Shown: positions 1-5,450, counted from the stretch's first letter. The stretch is 5,484 nucleotides of DNA from Phycisphaeraceae bacterium (GCA_016763955.1 JAESSU010000493.1:1-5484); one strand, 5' to 3'. The notes: generated by a model not told the origin, from the sequence alone. A program made the numbers and translations.

Positions 1-54
1 CTTGTGTTGGCGATGTAAGTCACGCACAAGTTTTAAGCGAAGCGTGAATGGTAT
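1..54. repeat. Short dispersed repeat, copy A, at the 3' end of the small exported-protein gene
   Basis: Bases 1-36 match 3941-3976 at 35 of 36 positions; the only difference is base 10, G here and A in the other copy. After a variable stretch of 10 bases (37-46), the octamer AATGGTAT (47-54) is again shared, and its last base is part of the stop codon of the gene that ends at 54. Inside the repeat, CTTGTG (1-6) and CACAAG (25-30) form an inverted repeat with an 18-base spacer. This copy could also pair CACGC (21-25) with GCGTG (42-46), which the other copy cannot. The repeat may extend left of the window. What it does is unknown. Confidence 0.8.
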
Positions 55-443
55 TAGGCAGACGAGCCTCTACGCTGCCAAAAATGAGCCGCAATCATCA
101 AGCTCAAAAGAACCACTCCCAAGATAAACGCATCAGGCAAAGCAATCACGTTCACACTCAAATGCTCTGAAGTCTGAGTTTGATTTAATTTTCCAGCATA
201 GAGCCTGTGTTGCGAAGCTGGCTCATTTGCCAACTGCTCTATGGGGATCAATACCACCGAGGCGGATTCTAAATAACTGCTGGACGTGAGCAACTGGTCT
301 ACCTGCTTAAGCAACTCAGGCGTAATCACAGACTGCTGCGAGTCAGATGCAAATGCACGCGGTGAACCACCAAACGCCCCTAACAAAAGTAACAAGCACA
401 CTGCCCTTTGTGGCTGGATCAAAAGCCCCCAAAACTCAATCAT
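54..443 (-). CDS. Small exported protein with a C-terminal membrane anchor, function unknown
   Basis: This encodes a 129-residue protein I do not recognise. The ATG at 443 is chosen because a strong Shine-Dalgarno sequence (GGGAGG, 451-456) lies 7 bases upstream; a GTG at 467 in the same frame would add 8 residues but lacks such a site. Residues 1-32 look like a signal peptide: a hydrophobic core with five Leu at 17-21, then a likely signal peptidase I site after Ala-Phe-Ala (30-32). Residues 33-100 are polar and rich in Gln and Ser. A hydrophobic helix follows at about 105-122, then Gln-Arg-Arg-Gly-Ser-Ser-Ala. The protein should therefore sit in the inner membrane with its middle part outside the cytoplasm. 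The plan resembles PEP-CTERM proteins, but Leu-Pro-Asp (102-104) stands where Pro-Glu-Pro would be. The gene is divergent from the PEP-CTERM gene at 831, and its stop codon touches the repeat at 1-54. Confidence 0.75.
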   Translation of the reverse strand: MIEFWGLLIQPQRAVCLLLLLGAFGGSPRAFASDSQQSVITPELLKQVDQLLTSSSYLESASVVLIPIEQLANEPASQHRLYAGKLNQTQTSEHLSVNVIALPDAFILGVVLLSLMIAAHFWQRRGSSA

Positions 444-450
444 GTAAATA

Positions 451-456
451 CCTCCC
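451..456 (-). promoter_or_regulatory. Shine-Dalgarno site that fixes the start at 443
   Basis: The minus strand reads GGGAGG, 7 bases before the ATG at 443. It is the strongest ribosome binding site in the window and makes the GTG at 467 an unlikely start. Confidence 0.7.
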
Positions 457-490
457 TCAACAGACACCCCCGGTCAACGCCCCCCTCCCC
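454..490 (-). other. G-rich leader tract before the small exported-protein gene
   Basis: On the minus strand this stretch has four G runs: 487-490 (4 G), 480-485 (6 G), 467-471 (5 G) and 454-456 (3 G). The last run overlaps the Shine-Dalgarno site. The gaps between runs are 1, 8 and 10 bases, longer than a standard G-quadruplex motif allows, so a folded structure that controls translation is possible but not shown. Confidence 0.35.
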
Positions 491-575
491 TCGGAAGTTT
501 GTCTTGAGCGTTCATGTCATTTTTGATGCACACAAAAATCATACCGACAAGTATCATTATGCACCGTTTGGCAAT

Positions 576-590
576 TTGAACCTAGTTCAA
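576..590. promoter_or_regulatory. Perfect 15-bp inverted repeat, possible operator
   Basis: The sequence is TTGAAC-CTA-GTTCAA: perfect 6-base arms around a 3-base centre, between two divergent genes. Such symmetry is typical of a site for a dimeric regulator. It contains GAAC and GTTC half-sites as LexA boxes do, but with spacing 3 where the classic Gram-positive LexA site has 4, so I do not assign a regulator. Confidence 0.35.
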
Positions 591-732
591 CTGACCTGTT
601 TTCATGCAAGCCGAACAATACAGCCCTTACAACCCCTATAAAAGACCTGTCTTACCTAATCACTACAAACCATCCTCCATGTTCAGACCGCCTTGCAAAA
701 AAGGGGTTTTCATTGTTTTGTGAAAGATGTAA

Positions 733-760
733 TTGTCATGCACGAAACGGGTATTACACT
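733..760 (+). promoter_or_regulatory. Candidate sigma-70-type promoter for the PEP-CTERM gene
   Basis: TTGTCA (733-738) and TACACT (755-760) are 16 bases apart and match the -35 and -10 consensus at 5 and 4 of 6 positions. Transcription would start near 767 and give a leader of about 65 bases. This rests on pattern matching only; the organism's own consensus is not known. Confidence 0.3.
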
Positions 761-779
761 GTATTGGTTAAGAAAATAC

Positions 780-796
780 GTCGATTCCACATCGAC
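780..796. promoter_or_regulatory. Inverted repeat in the leader of the PEP-CTERM gene
   Basis: GTCGAT and ATCGAC are perfect 6-base arms around a 5-base centre. The element ends 34 bases before the start codon at 831 and lies just downstream of the candidate promoter. It could be an operator or a leader hairpin; nothing here decides which. Confidence 0.35.
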
Positions 797-820
797 ACAT
801 ATGTTGTATTTTGGACGGGA

Positions 821-826
821 AAAGGA
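821..826 (+). promoter_or_regulatory. Shine-Dalgarno site that supports the start at 831
   Basis: AAAGGA lies 4 bases before the ATG at 831. The spacing is slightly short, but this ATG is also the one that places the signal peptide at the extreme N terminus. The earlier in-frame starts at 693 (TTG), 738 and 801 would put 46, 31 or 10 extra residues before it. Confidence 0.55.
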
Positions 827-830
827 CGCG

Positions 831-1484
831 ATGACTCGCACCCTCGGGCATATTGCATTTACGCTGTGCGTATTGATCGTTTTGATCAGTAGCCCTTGTG
901 CTGTGTCCGCTGCGATTGTTAATTCGGCAGATGAACATTACACCCGTCATCATCTGATCCAATCCAGTTTTTCGACAGCACCTCAGACTCACAAACCACA
1001 TGCCAACTCTTTTTCCATCATCACCCGTAGTAACACACTTGATCCTAGCACGCCCAATTTTGTCCAGCAGGTCACCCATGAGTTAAGCCCATCGAGCCTG
1101 GAATTGACTTTGCCACGCCTCTCACAGAATACAAAAAAAAATGACGGCGCAATACAACTCATAAGTGAACGCCAACTCATCCGCAGCAACGGCTCCAACT
1201 CAATGCCCATGGATTCACGCTGGACGGCCTGCTGTGGTGATGGCACCGTTTTGGCGGCCATAGACAGCAGTTTCCACACACTCGTCAAGACCACTCAACG
1301 ACAGACACGAAGAAGCGCAAGCTTAGTCGCCATCGCCAAGGCGGGAACAGCGTTGCCATTGTCCTTTGAAGTTAGCCGACGGACACGGGGAAAATCTATC
1401 CCTGAACCGACAAGTCTGACTCTCATAAGCATCGCAGGTTTACTCCTGTTACGTCGTCCCAAACATCGACACACACGCCTCTAA
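831..1484 (+). CDS. PEP-CTERM sorting-domain protein, function unknown
   Basis: This is a 217-residue exported protein. Residues 1-27 form a signal peptide: Met-Thr-Arg-Thr, a hydrophobic stretch, then a likely cleavage after Ala-Val-Ser-Ala. The C terminus carries the three parts of a PEP-CTERM signal: Ile-Pro-Glu-Pro (190-193), a hydrophobic stretch ending in four Leu, and a basic tail starting Arg-Arg-Pro-Lys. In known PEP-CTERM systems an exosortase in the inner membrane recognises and cleaves this signal, and the cargo goes to the cell surface or matrix. The region between (about 28-188) is polar, rich in Ser and Thr, and has a Cys-Cys pair followed by Gly-Asp-Gly; I recognise no domain in it. 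The start at 831 is preferred for its ribosome binding site and signal peptide. The gene converges on the TPR gene. No exosortase lies in the window, so the enzyme would have to be elsewhere. Confidence 0.75.
   Translation: MTRTLGHIAFTLCVLIVLISSPCAVSAAIVNSADEHYTRHHLIQSSFSTAPQTHKPHANSFSIITRSNTLDPSTPNFVQQVTHELSPSSLELTLPRLSQNTKKNDGAIQLISERQLIRSNGSNSMPMDSRWTACCGDGTVLAAIDSSFHTLVKTTQRQTRRSASLVAIAKAGTALPLSFEVSRRTRGKSIPEPTSLTLISIAGLLLLRRPKHRHTRL
1395..1481 (+). other. PEP-CTERM sorting signal (part of the 831-1484 gene)
   Basis: The last 29 residues read Ser-Ile-Pro-Glu-Pro-Thr-Ser, then a hydrophobic segment of about 12 residues, then Arg-Arg-Pro-Lys-His-Arg-His-Thr-Arg-Leu. The motif, the helix and the basic end are all present and in the right order, so the signal looks functional. 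The short hydrophobic part and double Arg are like those of planctomycete PEP-CTERM proteins (recalled family knowledge). Confidence 0.8.
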
Positions 1485-1589
1485 CTTGCAACGGTCTTGC
1501 CTCAATCACATGCCACATATCACCGGTAACAACAGTCAAATACCACAGCCCAATTGAATCACGCATGAAACCGATCTTGCTGAGCGCAT

Positions 1590-1614
1590 AAAAAAACCGC
1601 AGGATTATCTGCGG
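1590..1614 (-). terminator. Intrinsic terminator of the TPR gene
   Basis: On the minus strand, CCGCAG and CTGCGG form a perfect 6-bp GC-rich stem with a 6-base loop, followed at once by seven T (the A run at 1590-1596 of the plus strand). It begins 28 bases after the TAA at 1643-1645. On the plus strand the hairpin has no T run after it, so it should not stop transcription from the PEP-CTERM gene. Its position fits a transcription unit that ends at 1643 rather than at 1901. Confidence 0.85.
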
Positions 1615-1642
1615 CATAACAATCTCTGATTTTCGCATACTG

Positions 1643-1900
1643 TTACCGACTTGCCCGCTCCAGTAAAACCTGGGCATAAGGATGATACGGATCAACCTGT
1701 AAAATAGCTTGAGCTTGTTCGTGTATGCCCTGGTTACTGCCAATTTCCTCAAGACATTGAATCAAAAGCAAACGACAACCCATCGCAGAAGGCGACTGAT
1801 CCAAAGCAATGTGAAGCAACTTAACAGTTGATCCAAGAGTCGCAACAGACCACGCCCCACCACGCGACACCTTGGCCTGTTCGTACCGCCAGCGGACAGC
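1643..1900 (-). pseudogene. In-frame C-terminal continuation of the TPR protein beyond an internal stop
   Basis: Directly after the TAA at 1901-1903 the same frame stays open for 85 codons to a TAA at 1643-1645. The product starts Ala-Val-Arg-Trp-Arg-Tyr-Glu-Gln-Ala-Lys-Val and keeps the helical, Leu/Ala/Gln-rich character of a TPR protein. The last part, with a hydrophobic helix, Gln-Ala-Gln-Ala-Ile-Leu and then Asp-Pro-Tyr-His-Pro-Tyr-Ala, is a typical TPR second helix and turn. The Glu-X-Ala-Lys-Val-Ser-(2)-Arg-Gly-Gly-X-Trp pattern of residues 523-535 of the main protein recurs here, two residues shorter. A GTG at 1870 could start a separate 75-residue peptide, but it lacks a clear ribosome binding site and falls inside the repeated motif. 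I read this segment as the original C terminus, now cut off, or made by read-through. Confidence 0.7.
1857..1882 (-). repeat. Degenerate internal repeat in the TPR gene, copy 1
   Basis: Two blocks, 1868-1882 and 1857-1866, match 2291-2305 (13 of 15 bases) and 2274-2283 (10 of 10) in the same gene. The gap between blocks is 1 base here and 7 in the other copy, so the reading frame is kept. The encoded motif is Glu-X-Ala-Lys-Val-Ser followed by Arg-Gly-Gly. Confidence 0.5.
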
Positions 1901-3871
1901 TTAATCACCGGTGAGCCGACGCAATTGATCAACAGCCTGTTGCTGTAATGCTAACTGTTGAACACGCGAAGGTGCATCAAGCACTGCCTGCGCAACAGCA
2001 AGGTTCTGGGGATATTGCTTAAGTAAATGCTCATAGGCTTGAAGGGCAGGCAATGGGGCCTGCAAGTTTGCAAGAAACTGTGCTTGAGCAATCAACCAAG
2101 AAGCAGATGGCTTTGATTTACGTTGAGTCAATCTGCTTATTTGTGATTCAATGAGCCTTCGCCCAGCAGCAAGCTCACCCGATGCCCCAAGCGACAAGGC
2201 ACTTAAACGCAACCATTGAGGATCGACGCCATAACGCTTTTTATATTCAGACAAACAGCCAAGATGCCAATTACCACCACGCGCCAAGCTCACCTTGGCA
2301 AGTTCGATCCATGTCTGCTGATTCCAATGAACCTTTTGTTTTAAAGCTTCGTTGATCTGTTCATTCGCTTTCGTCGTCTCAAAAACCCGACATGCAAGGC
2401 GTATTTGTGTATCACCTAAAAGCTTAGGCGATATTTCATCAAACAAGGCAATCGCTGTTTCACGCGCATGGGCTTGGGGTACCTGAGTCAATGCTTCGAT
2501 GAGAAGGACGGCTGCTGTGATACTTTTGGGATTGCATTTAATCGCCTGTCTTGCTGAAGCTGCCCCAGCCAACGAATGTCCCATCGCAAGCATGATTCGA
2601 GCTTGCTGTAGATGAGGTAATTCCCACGCGGGCGCTTCATGAGCAAGTCGTTTCCAAGTGTCCAATGCACAGGATTGCTCGCCGAGTTTTTCCCATTGTT
2701 GAGCAAGAATCACATTCGCAAGTCCGGGCATGCGACTTTCACGACGAACCTGCTGAGCTAATTCGATAATTTGTATTGGACTAGCCTGCGGTTGAGCAAC
2801 CACCATGCCAAGTAATTGTTCCCAAATCACCGTCGTGCGTGATTGAGGTAATAATTTAAACCGTGAAAGTTTGGCTTGGATTTGTGACACTTGTTTTGTC
2901 CTTCGCAAGCTCATCACCTGCAAAGCCAATACCTGAGGCACCGCCATCTCTGGCAAATTCCCAAGCACCTCATCCTGTTGATTTTGCCACGCACGCCATG
3001 CTTTTTGGTACAACAGCATCGTATCTAACTTAGGATCAGACTGATTTAATAATTGGTCCGCCCTAACATACTCACCCATTGCATCAAACTGCCCCACCAA
3101 CAAACTCAAGAGTCTCCCGTCATTTTGGGTTTGATCTTGTGCATCGACAAACCAGTTCAAAGCCTGCTGATCCATCCCAAACTGACGGCAAATGACCCCC
3201 ATCAAAGCCTGATACCAACCCACATGATTAAGCGATTTTTGCCAGCTTGCAACAGTCTGAAAAACCGGCTCTGCGGGCATGTCCAATTGCTTCATAAAAT
3301 ACAACCGCAACAGATACAACTCATGCCAATCAGGCTTTAATACAAGGCATTGATCGACATCGGCAATCGCCTTTTCATACTGCCCCATACAGGCTCGTGC
3401 GAAAGTACGGTATTTAAGAAGTTGCAGATTCTTAGGCTGCTCCTTGAGTATCCGGGTCGCAATGTTAATAGCCTGTGTTTGATCATCCAAAGCCCTGTAC
3501 ATATCAGCAAGCAACCTCGCTTCTTGGTCATGCTGCGGATTCACTGACGCTGAATTTAAGAGCACATCAATTGTCAATTCAATATAACGTTGCGCCTGAT
3601 CTGTGACTAACATCTGTGCTTGGGTGAAGTCCGAAAGCAACTGTGGATTTTCAGGCCAATAGACCAAGCAACGCGAAAGCAAACCAATGGCTTGTTTAAA
3701 GTTACCTTGCACCATCGCATGCTCCGCCTTTTGGCGCATGTCATTGTACTGCTGCAAGGACTGCCACTGGTGAACCATAAACAGCGTCCCGCTTAGGACC
3801 GACATCAACACCATACTGATCGTGAGGATCAGTAAGCGTCGTCTTGATTTTTCAACGACAGTATGTCTCAT
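1901..3871 (-). CDS. Membrane-anchored TPR protein, probably truncated by an internal stop
   Basis: The 656-residue product has a basic N terminus (Lys-Ser-Arg-Arg-Arg at 8-12) and one membrane helix at about 13-33, so the rest should face the periplasmic side. The remainder is helical and has tetratricopeptide repeats, clearest at about 42-75, 117-149, 151-183, 384-416, 418-450 and 588-621; one of them reads Gly-Gln-Tyr-Glu-Lys-Ala-Ile-Ala. TPR proteins act as scaffolds for protein complexes, and in polysaccharide loci they often help assembly or export; a role here is inferred from the neighbouring sugar transferase. The ATG at 3871 follows an in-frame stop by one codon and has no clear ribosome binding site. 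The frame ends in Leu-Thr-Gly-Asp and TAA, yet continues in frame for 85 more codons (1643-1900). It is not a lipoprotein: no lipobox Cys follows the helix. It lies 116 bases after the transferase gene on the same strand. Confidence 0.8.
   Translation of the reverse strand: MRHTVVEKSRRRLLILTISMVLMSVLSGTLFMVHQWQSLQQYNDMRQKAEHAMVQGNFKQAIGLLSRCLVYWPENPQLLSDFTQAQMLVTDQAQRYIELTIDVLLNSASVNPQHDQEARLLADMYRALDDQTQAINIATRILKEQPKNLQLLKYRTFARACMGQYEKAIADVDQCLVLKPDWHELYLLRLYFMKQLDMPAEPVFQTVASWQKSLNHVGWYQALMGVICRQFGMDQQALNWFVDAQDQTQNDGRLLSLLVGQFDAMGEYVRADQLLNQSDPKLDTMLLYQKAWRAWQNQQDEVLGNLPEMAVPQVLALQVMSLRRTKQVSQIQAKLSRFKLLPQSRTTVIWEQLLGMVVAQPQASPIQIIELAQQVRRESRMPGLANVILAQQWEKLGEQSCALDTWKRLAHEAPAWELPHLQQARIMLAMGHSLAGAASARQAIKCNPKSITAAVLLIEALTQVPQAHARETAIALFDEISPKLLGDTQIRLACRVFETTKANEQINEALKQKVHWNQQTWIELAKVSLARGGNWHLGCLSEYKKRYGVDPQWLRLSALSLGASGELAAGRRLIESQISRLTQRKSKPSASWLIAQAQFLANLQAPLPALQAYEHLLKQYPQNLAVAQAVLDAPSRVQQLALQQQAVDQLRRLTGD
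2274..2305 (-). repeat. Degenerate internal repeat in the TPR gene, copy 2
   Basis: This is the upstream partner of 1857-1882. It encodes residues 523-533 of the main protein, with Ala-Lys-Val-Ser-Leu-Ala-Arg-Gly-Gly, two residues longer than the copy beyond the internal stop. It may reflect related helical units, or chance convergence within TPR-like sequence. Confidence 0.5.
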
Positions 3872-3882
3872 GGGTTATTTGA

Positions 3883-3897
3883 TTTCGAGATTCGAAA
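3883..3897. promoter_or_regulatory. Inverted repeat just upstream of the TPR gene
   Basis: TTTCGA-GAT-TCGAAA has perfect 6-base arms and a 3-base centre. It sits 11 bases upstream of the start codon at 3871, where a bound protein or an RNA hairpin would affect transcription or ribosome access. No Shine-Dalgarno sequence is seen between it and the ATG. Confidence 0.4.
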
Positions 3898-3940
3898 GGG
3901 ATTGTCATACGCATCGGATGATTCAGAAGACTTTGTATCG

Positions 3941-3988
3941 CTTGTGTTGACGATGTAAGTCACGCACAAGTTTTAATCGTAATGGTAT
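3941..3988. repeat. Short dispersed repeat, copy B, at the 3' end of the sugar transferase gene
   Basis: Bases 3941-3976 match 1-36 with one difference. After a shorter variable stretch (3977-3980) the shared AATGGTAT (3981-3988) ends on the first plus-strand base of the transferase stop codon, exactly as in copy A. The CTTGTG / CACAAG arms (3941-3946, 3965-3970) are both kept. On the minus strand no T run follows the arms, so it is not an intrinsic terminator for the transferase gene. Confidence 0.85.
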
Positions 3989-5427
3989 CACTTGAACTTA
4001 AACAATGCCCCAAAGGTGACCTTTACAGTCTGGATGATGATCCACAGATCCAATCGCCAATTGCGTTGCTGTACATACTGAACGTCGTAGCGAATCCATT
4101 CTTGAAAATCTAGGCCTTGCAATCGTGAGCGTTTCACCTGCCAAAGACCGGTGACACCGGGCTTGACTGAAAGCCTTGCTTCGCGCCATGCCGGACAGTA
4201 TTGGTTTTCCTTAAACGGTGAAGGGCGTGGGCCGACGATGGACATATGTCCCATCAGGACATTGAAAAACTGAGGTAATTCATCAACATTGAGTTTACGG
4301 ATAATATGCCCCACGCGTGTCAACCGTGGATCGTTTTCAATAAAAAATTGTGGGCCGTCTGCTTTGTTTTCTGCCACAAGTCGTTTCTTGATTTCTTCAG
4401 CATCCTTGCGCATCGAGCGGAACTTCCAGCACGGGAATTGTTTGCCTTTTACGGTTTCACGCATGTGACCAAAATAAAATGGGCGACCATCTTCTAGATA
4501 AATGAGCAACATGACCAGTGGGTAAATCGGTGCGGTCAAAACCAGAAGGGTCAATGCAAATGCAATGTCAAAAAAGCGTTTAGTCAATGCTTCTAGTGAT
4601 GAAAGTTCGCGAACGCTGATCTTACCCACGCGATTAAAACTTCGAGTTCGTTCGATGGATAACCAGTGAATATCTTCCGCTTGGGGCTTGGCATCTGGAG
4701 CATCCCAAACAGCGACGGGGCCAATAACAGGAGTCGTCACATCCAAGAGTCTGCCAGCTCCCACCCATACAGGGCCGATGAGTTGTACATCGTCTGCTAC
4801 CTGAGCCTGCTCATCAAGCCATGCGTTATCAGCCGTTTTGGTGATGCGTCCAATTGTTGAATCGGGGTGTGGCCAAACTGCAATCAGATCATCGACAAAC
4901 TTCATGCGTTCAACAGTAAGCGAACGGTCATACACCCAAGCATCCACAGATCGTGTGGCACGTTGTCGGCGTTGCACGGTATAACGCAACCCCCGCCAAC
5001 CCTCTGACGGTGATTTGGCTGACTGCCAGCGTTTGGCAAGATCTAGGTCTTGAGTCAAAGCGACTCGCGCAAGGCGTGAATCTCCGCCATCATAGATCCG
5101 TTCAAAACGAATAAATCGCCCTTGTTCATCAGCCACAGCATGCTCGCGATAGCCATGTTCATTGGTGTCATGCAAACGCAAAAACAGCACATCAGGCTTC
5201 ATCCAATTCAGGACATCAAGAATGGGTCGCAACTGAAAAATAGCTAGCGTTCGTGGATCAGATAATAGGTAAAGTTCCGCATCAGAGACGATCTGTGACA
5301 CTTCGCCTTGACGAACCACCTGTACGCCTCTTGCAGCCCAAAACCGATCGTGGAGTTGGGTCGGAGTCAGTCCGAAAATCGTCGGATCCTGATGATCAGA
5401 AATAGTAAGTGGCAAAAACTGAATCAT
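3988..5427 (-). CDS. Polyprenyl-phosphate sugar-1-phosphate transferase with a nucleotidyltransferase-like N-terminal region
   Basis: The 479-residue protein has a complete C-terminal bacterial sugar transferase domain (Bac_transf family) at about 281-475. It has Lys-Arg-Phe-Phe-Asp-Ile (283-288), a membrane helix (288-310), Lys-Phe-Arg-Ser-Met (335-339), the Asp-Glu dyad in Val-Asp-Glu-Leu-Pro-Gln (382-383), Val-Gly-Pro-Arg-Pro (398-402) and Pro-Gly-Val-Thr-Gly-Leu-Trp-Gln-Val (423-431). Enzymes of this family move a sugar-1-phosphate from a nucleotide sugar to undecaprenyl phosphate at the inner membrane, the first step of exopolysaccharide or O-antigen assembly; the sugar cannot be told from sequence. 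The first 280 residues lack the usual membrane helices. Residues 199-246, with Ile-Gly-Pro-Val-Trp-Val-Gly-Ala-Gly-Arg (217-226), look like a left-handed beta-helix as in sugar nucleotidyltransferases, but no N-terminal nucleotide-binding signature is seen. The ATG at 5427 has only a weak, distant purine-rich site upstream. It is the first gene of the minus-strand pair seen here. Confidence 0.9.
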   Translation of the reverse strand: MIQFLPLTISDHQDPTIFGLTPTQLHDRFWAARGVQVVRQGEVSQIVSDAELYLLSDPRTLAIFQLRPILDVLNWMKPDVLFLRLHDTNEHGYREHAVADEQGRFIRFERIYDGGDSRLARVALTQDLDLAKRWQSAKSPSEGWRGLRYTVQRRQRATRSVDAWVYDRSLTVERMKFVDDLIAVWPHPDSTIGRITKTADNAWLDEQAQVADDVQLIGPVWVGAGRLLDVTTPVIGPVAVWDAPDAKPQAEDIHWLSIERTRSFNRVGKISVRELSSLEALTKRFFDIAFALTLLVLTAPIYPLVMLLIYLEDGRPFYFGHMRETVKGKQFPCWKFRSMRKDAEEIKKRLVAENKADGPQFFIENDPRLTRVGHIIRKLNVDELPQFFNVLMGHMSIVGPRPSPFKENQYCPAWREARLSVKPGVTGLWQVKRSRLQGLDFQEWIRYDVQYVQQRNWRLDLWIIIQTVKVTFGALFKFK

Positions 5428-5450
5428 CGTATTGCAGTTTCTCTTTGAAG

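Larger units (their letters stand above)
457..830. other. Divergent intergenic region without a supported gene
   Basis: This region separates the minus-strand gene starting at 443 from the plus-strand gene starting at 831. It holds most of the G-rich leader tract, an inverted repeat at 576-590, a possible promoter at 733-760 and a second inverted repeat at 780-796. TATGAT on the minus strand (538-543) could be a -10 element for the small gene, but no good -35 lies at the right distance. The plus-strand frame is open from a TTG at 693 through ATGs at 738 and 801, but the product before 831 has no signal peptide or recognisable domain, so I treat it as leader. Confidence 0.6.

Noticed and set aside
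1..54. The repeat pair as integron attC sites following gene cassettes
   Set aside because: The position after stop codons fits, but I see no GTTRRRY core and matching RYYYAAC at the ends, the elements are short, and no integrase is present.
576..590. LexA-type SOS box
   Set aside because: It has GAAC and GTTC halves, but the spacing is 3 and not 4, and no DNA-damage gene lies nearby.
408..641. A 77-codon open frame on the plus strand in the divergent region
   Set aside because: It begins inside the oppositely coded small gene, runs through the C-rich tract, and its product is Pro/His/Asn-rich without any recognisable feature or ribosome binding site.
693..830. A longer PEP-CTERM protein starting at TTG 693, ATG 738 or ATG 801
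   Set aside because: Each would bury the signal peptide behind 46, 31 or 10 residues; the ATG at 831 has its own AAGGA site and starts the signal peptide directly.
1423..1752. A 109-codon open frame on the minus strand between the PEP-CTERM and TPR genes
   Set aside because: It overlaps the TPR continuation in another frame, contains the terminator hairpin, and its product shows no domain or signal.
1643..1870. A separate 75-residue gene starting at GTG 1870
   Set aside because: There is no clear ribosome binding site; the frame is the same as the TPR gene and homologous-looking sequence begins before the GTG, so it reads better as the cut-off C terminus.
3941..3976. The CTTGTG / CACAAG element as an intrinsic terminator of the transferase gene
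   Set aside because: The stem is 6 bp with an 18-base loop, and the only T run (TTTT) is on the plus-strand side, the wrong strand for this gene.
3988..4860. Short open frames on both strands within the transferase gene
   Set aside because: They lie within a gene with strong family motifs over its length and encode no recognisable product.
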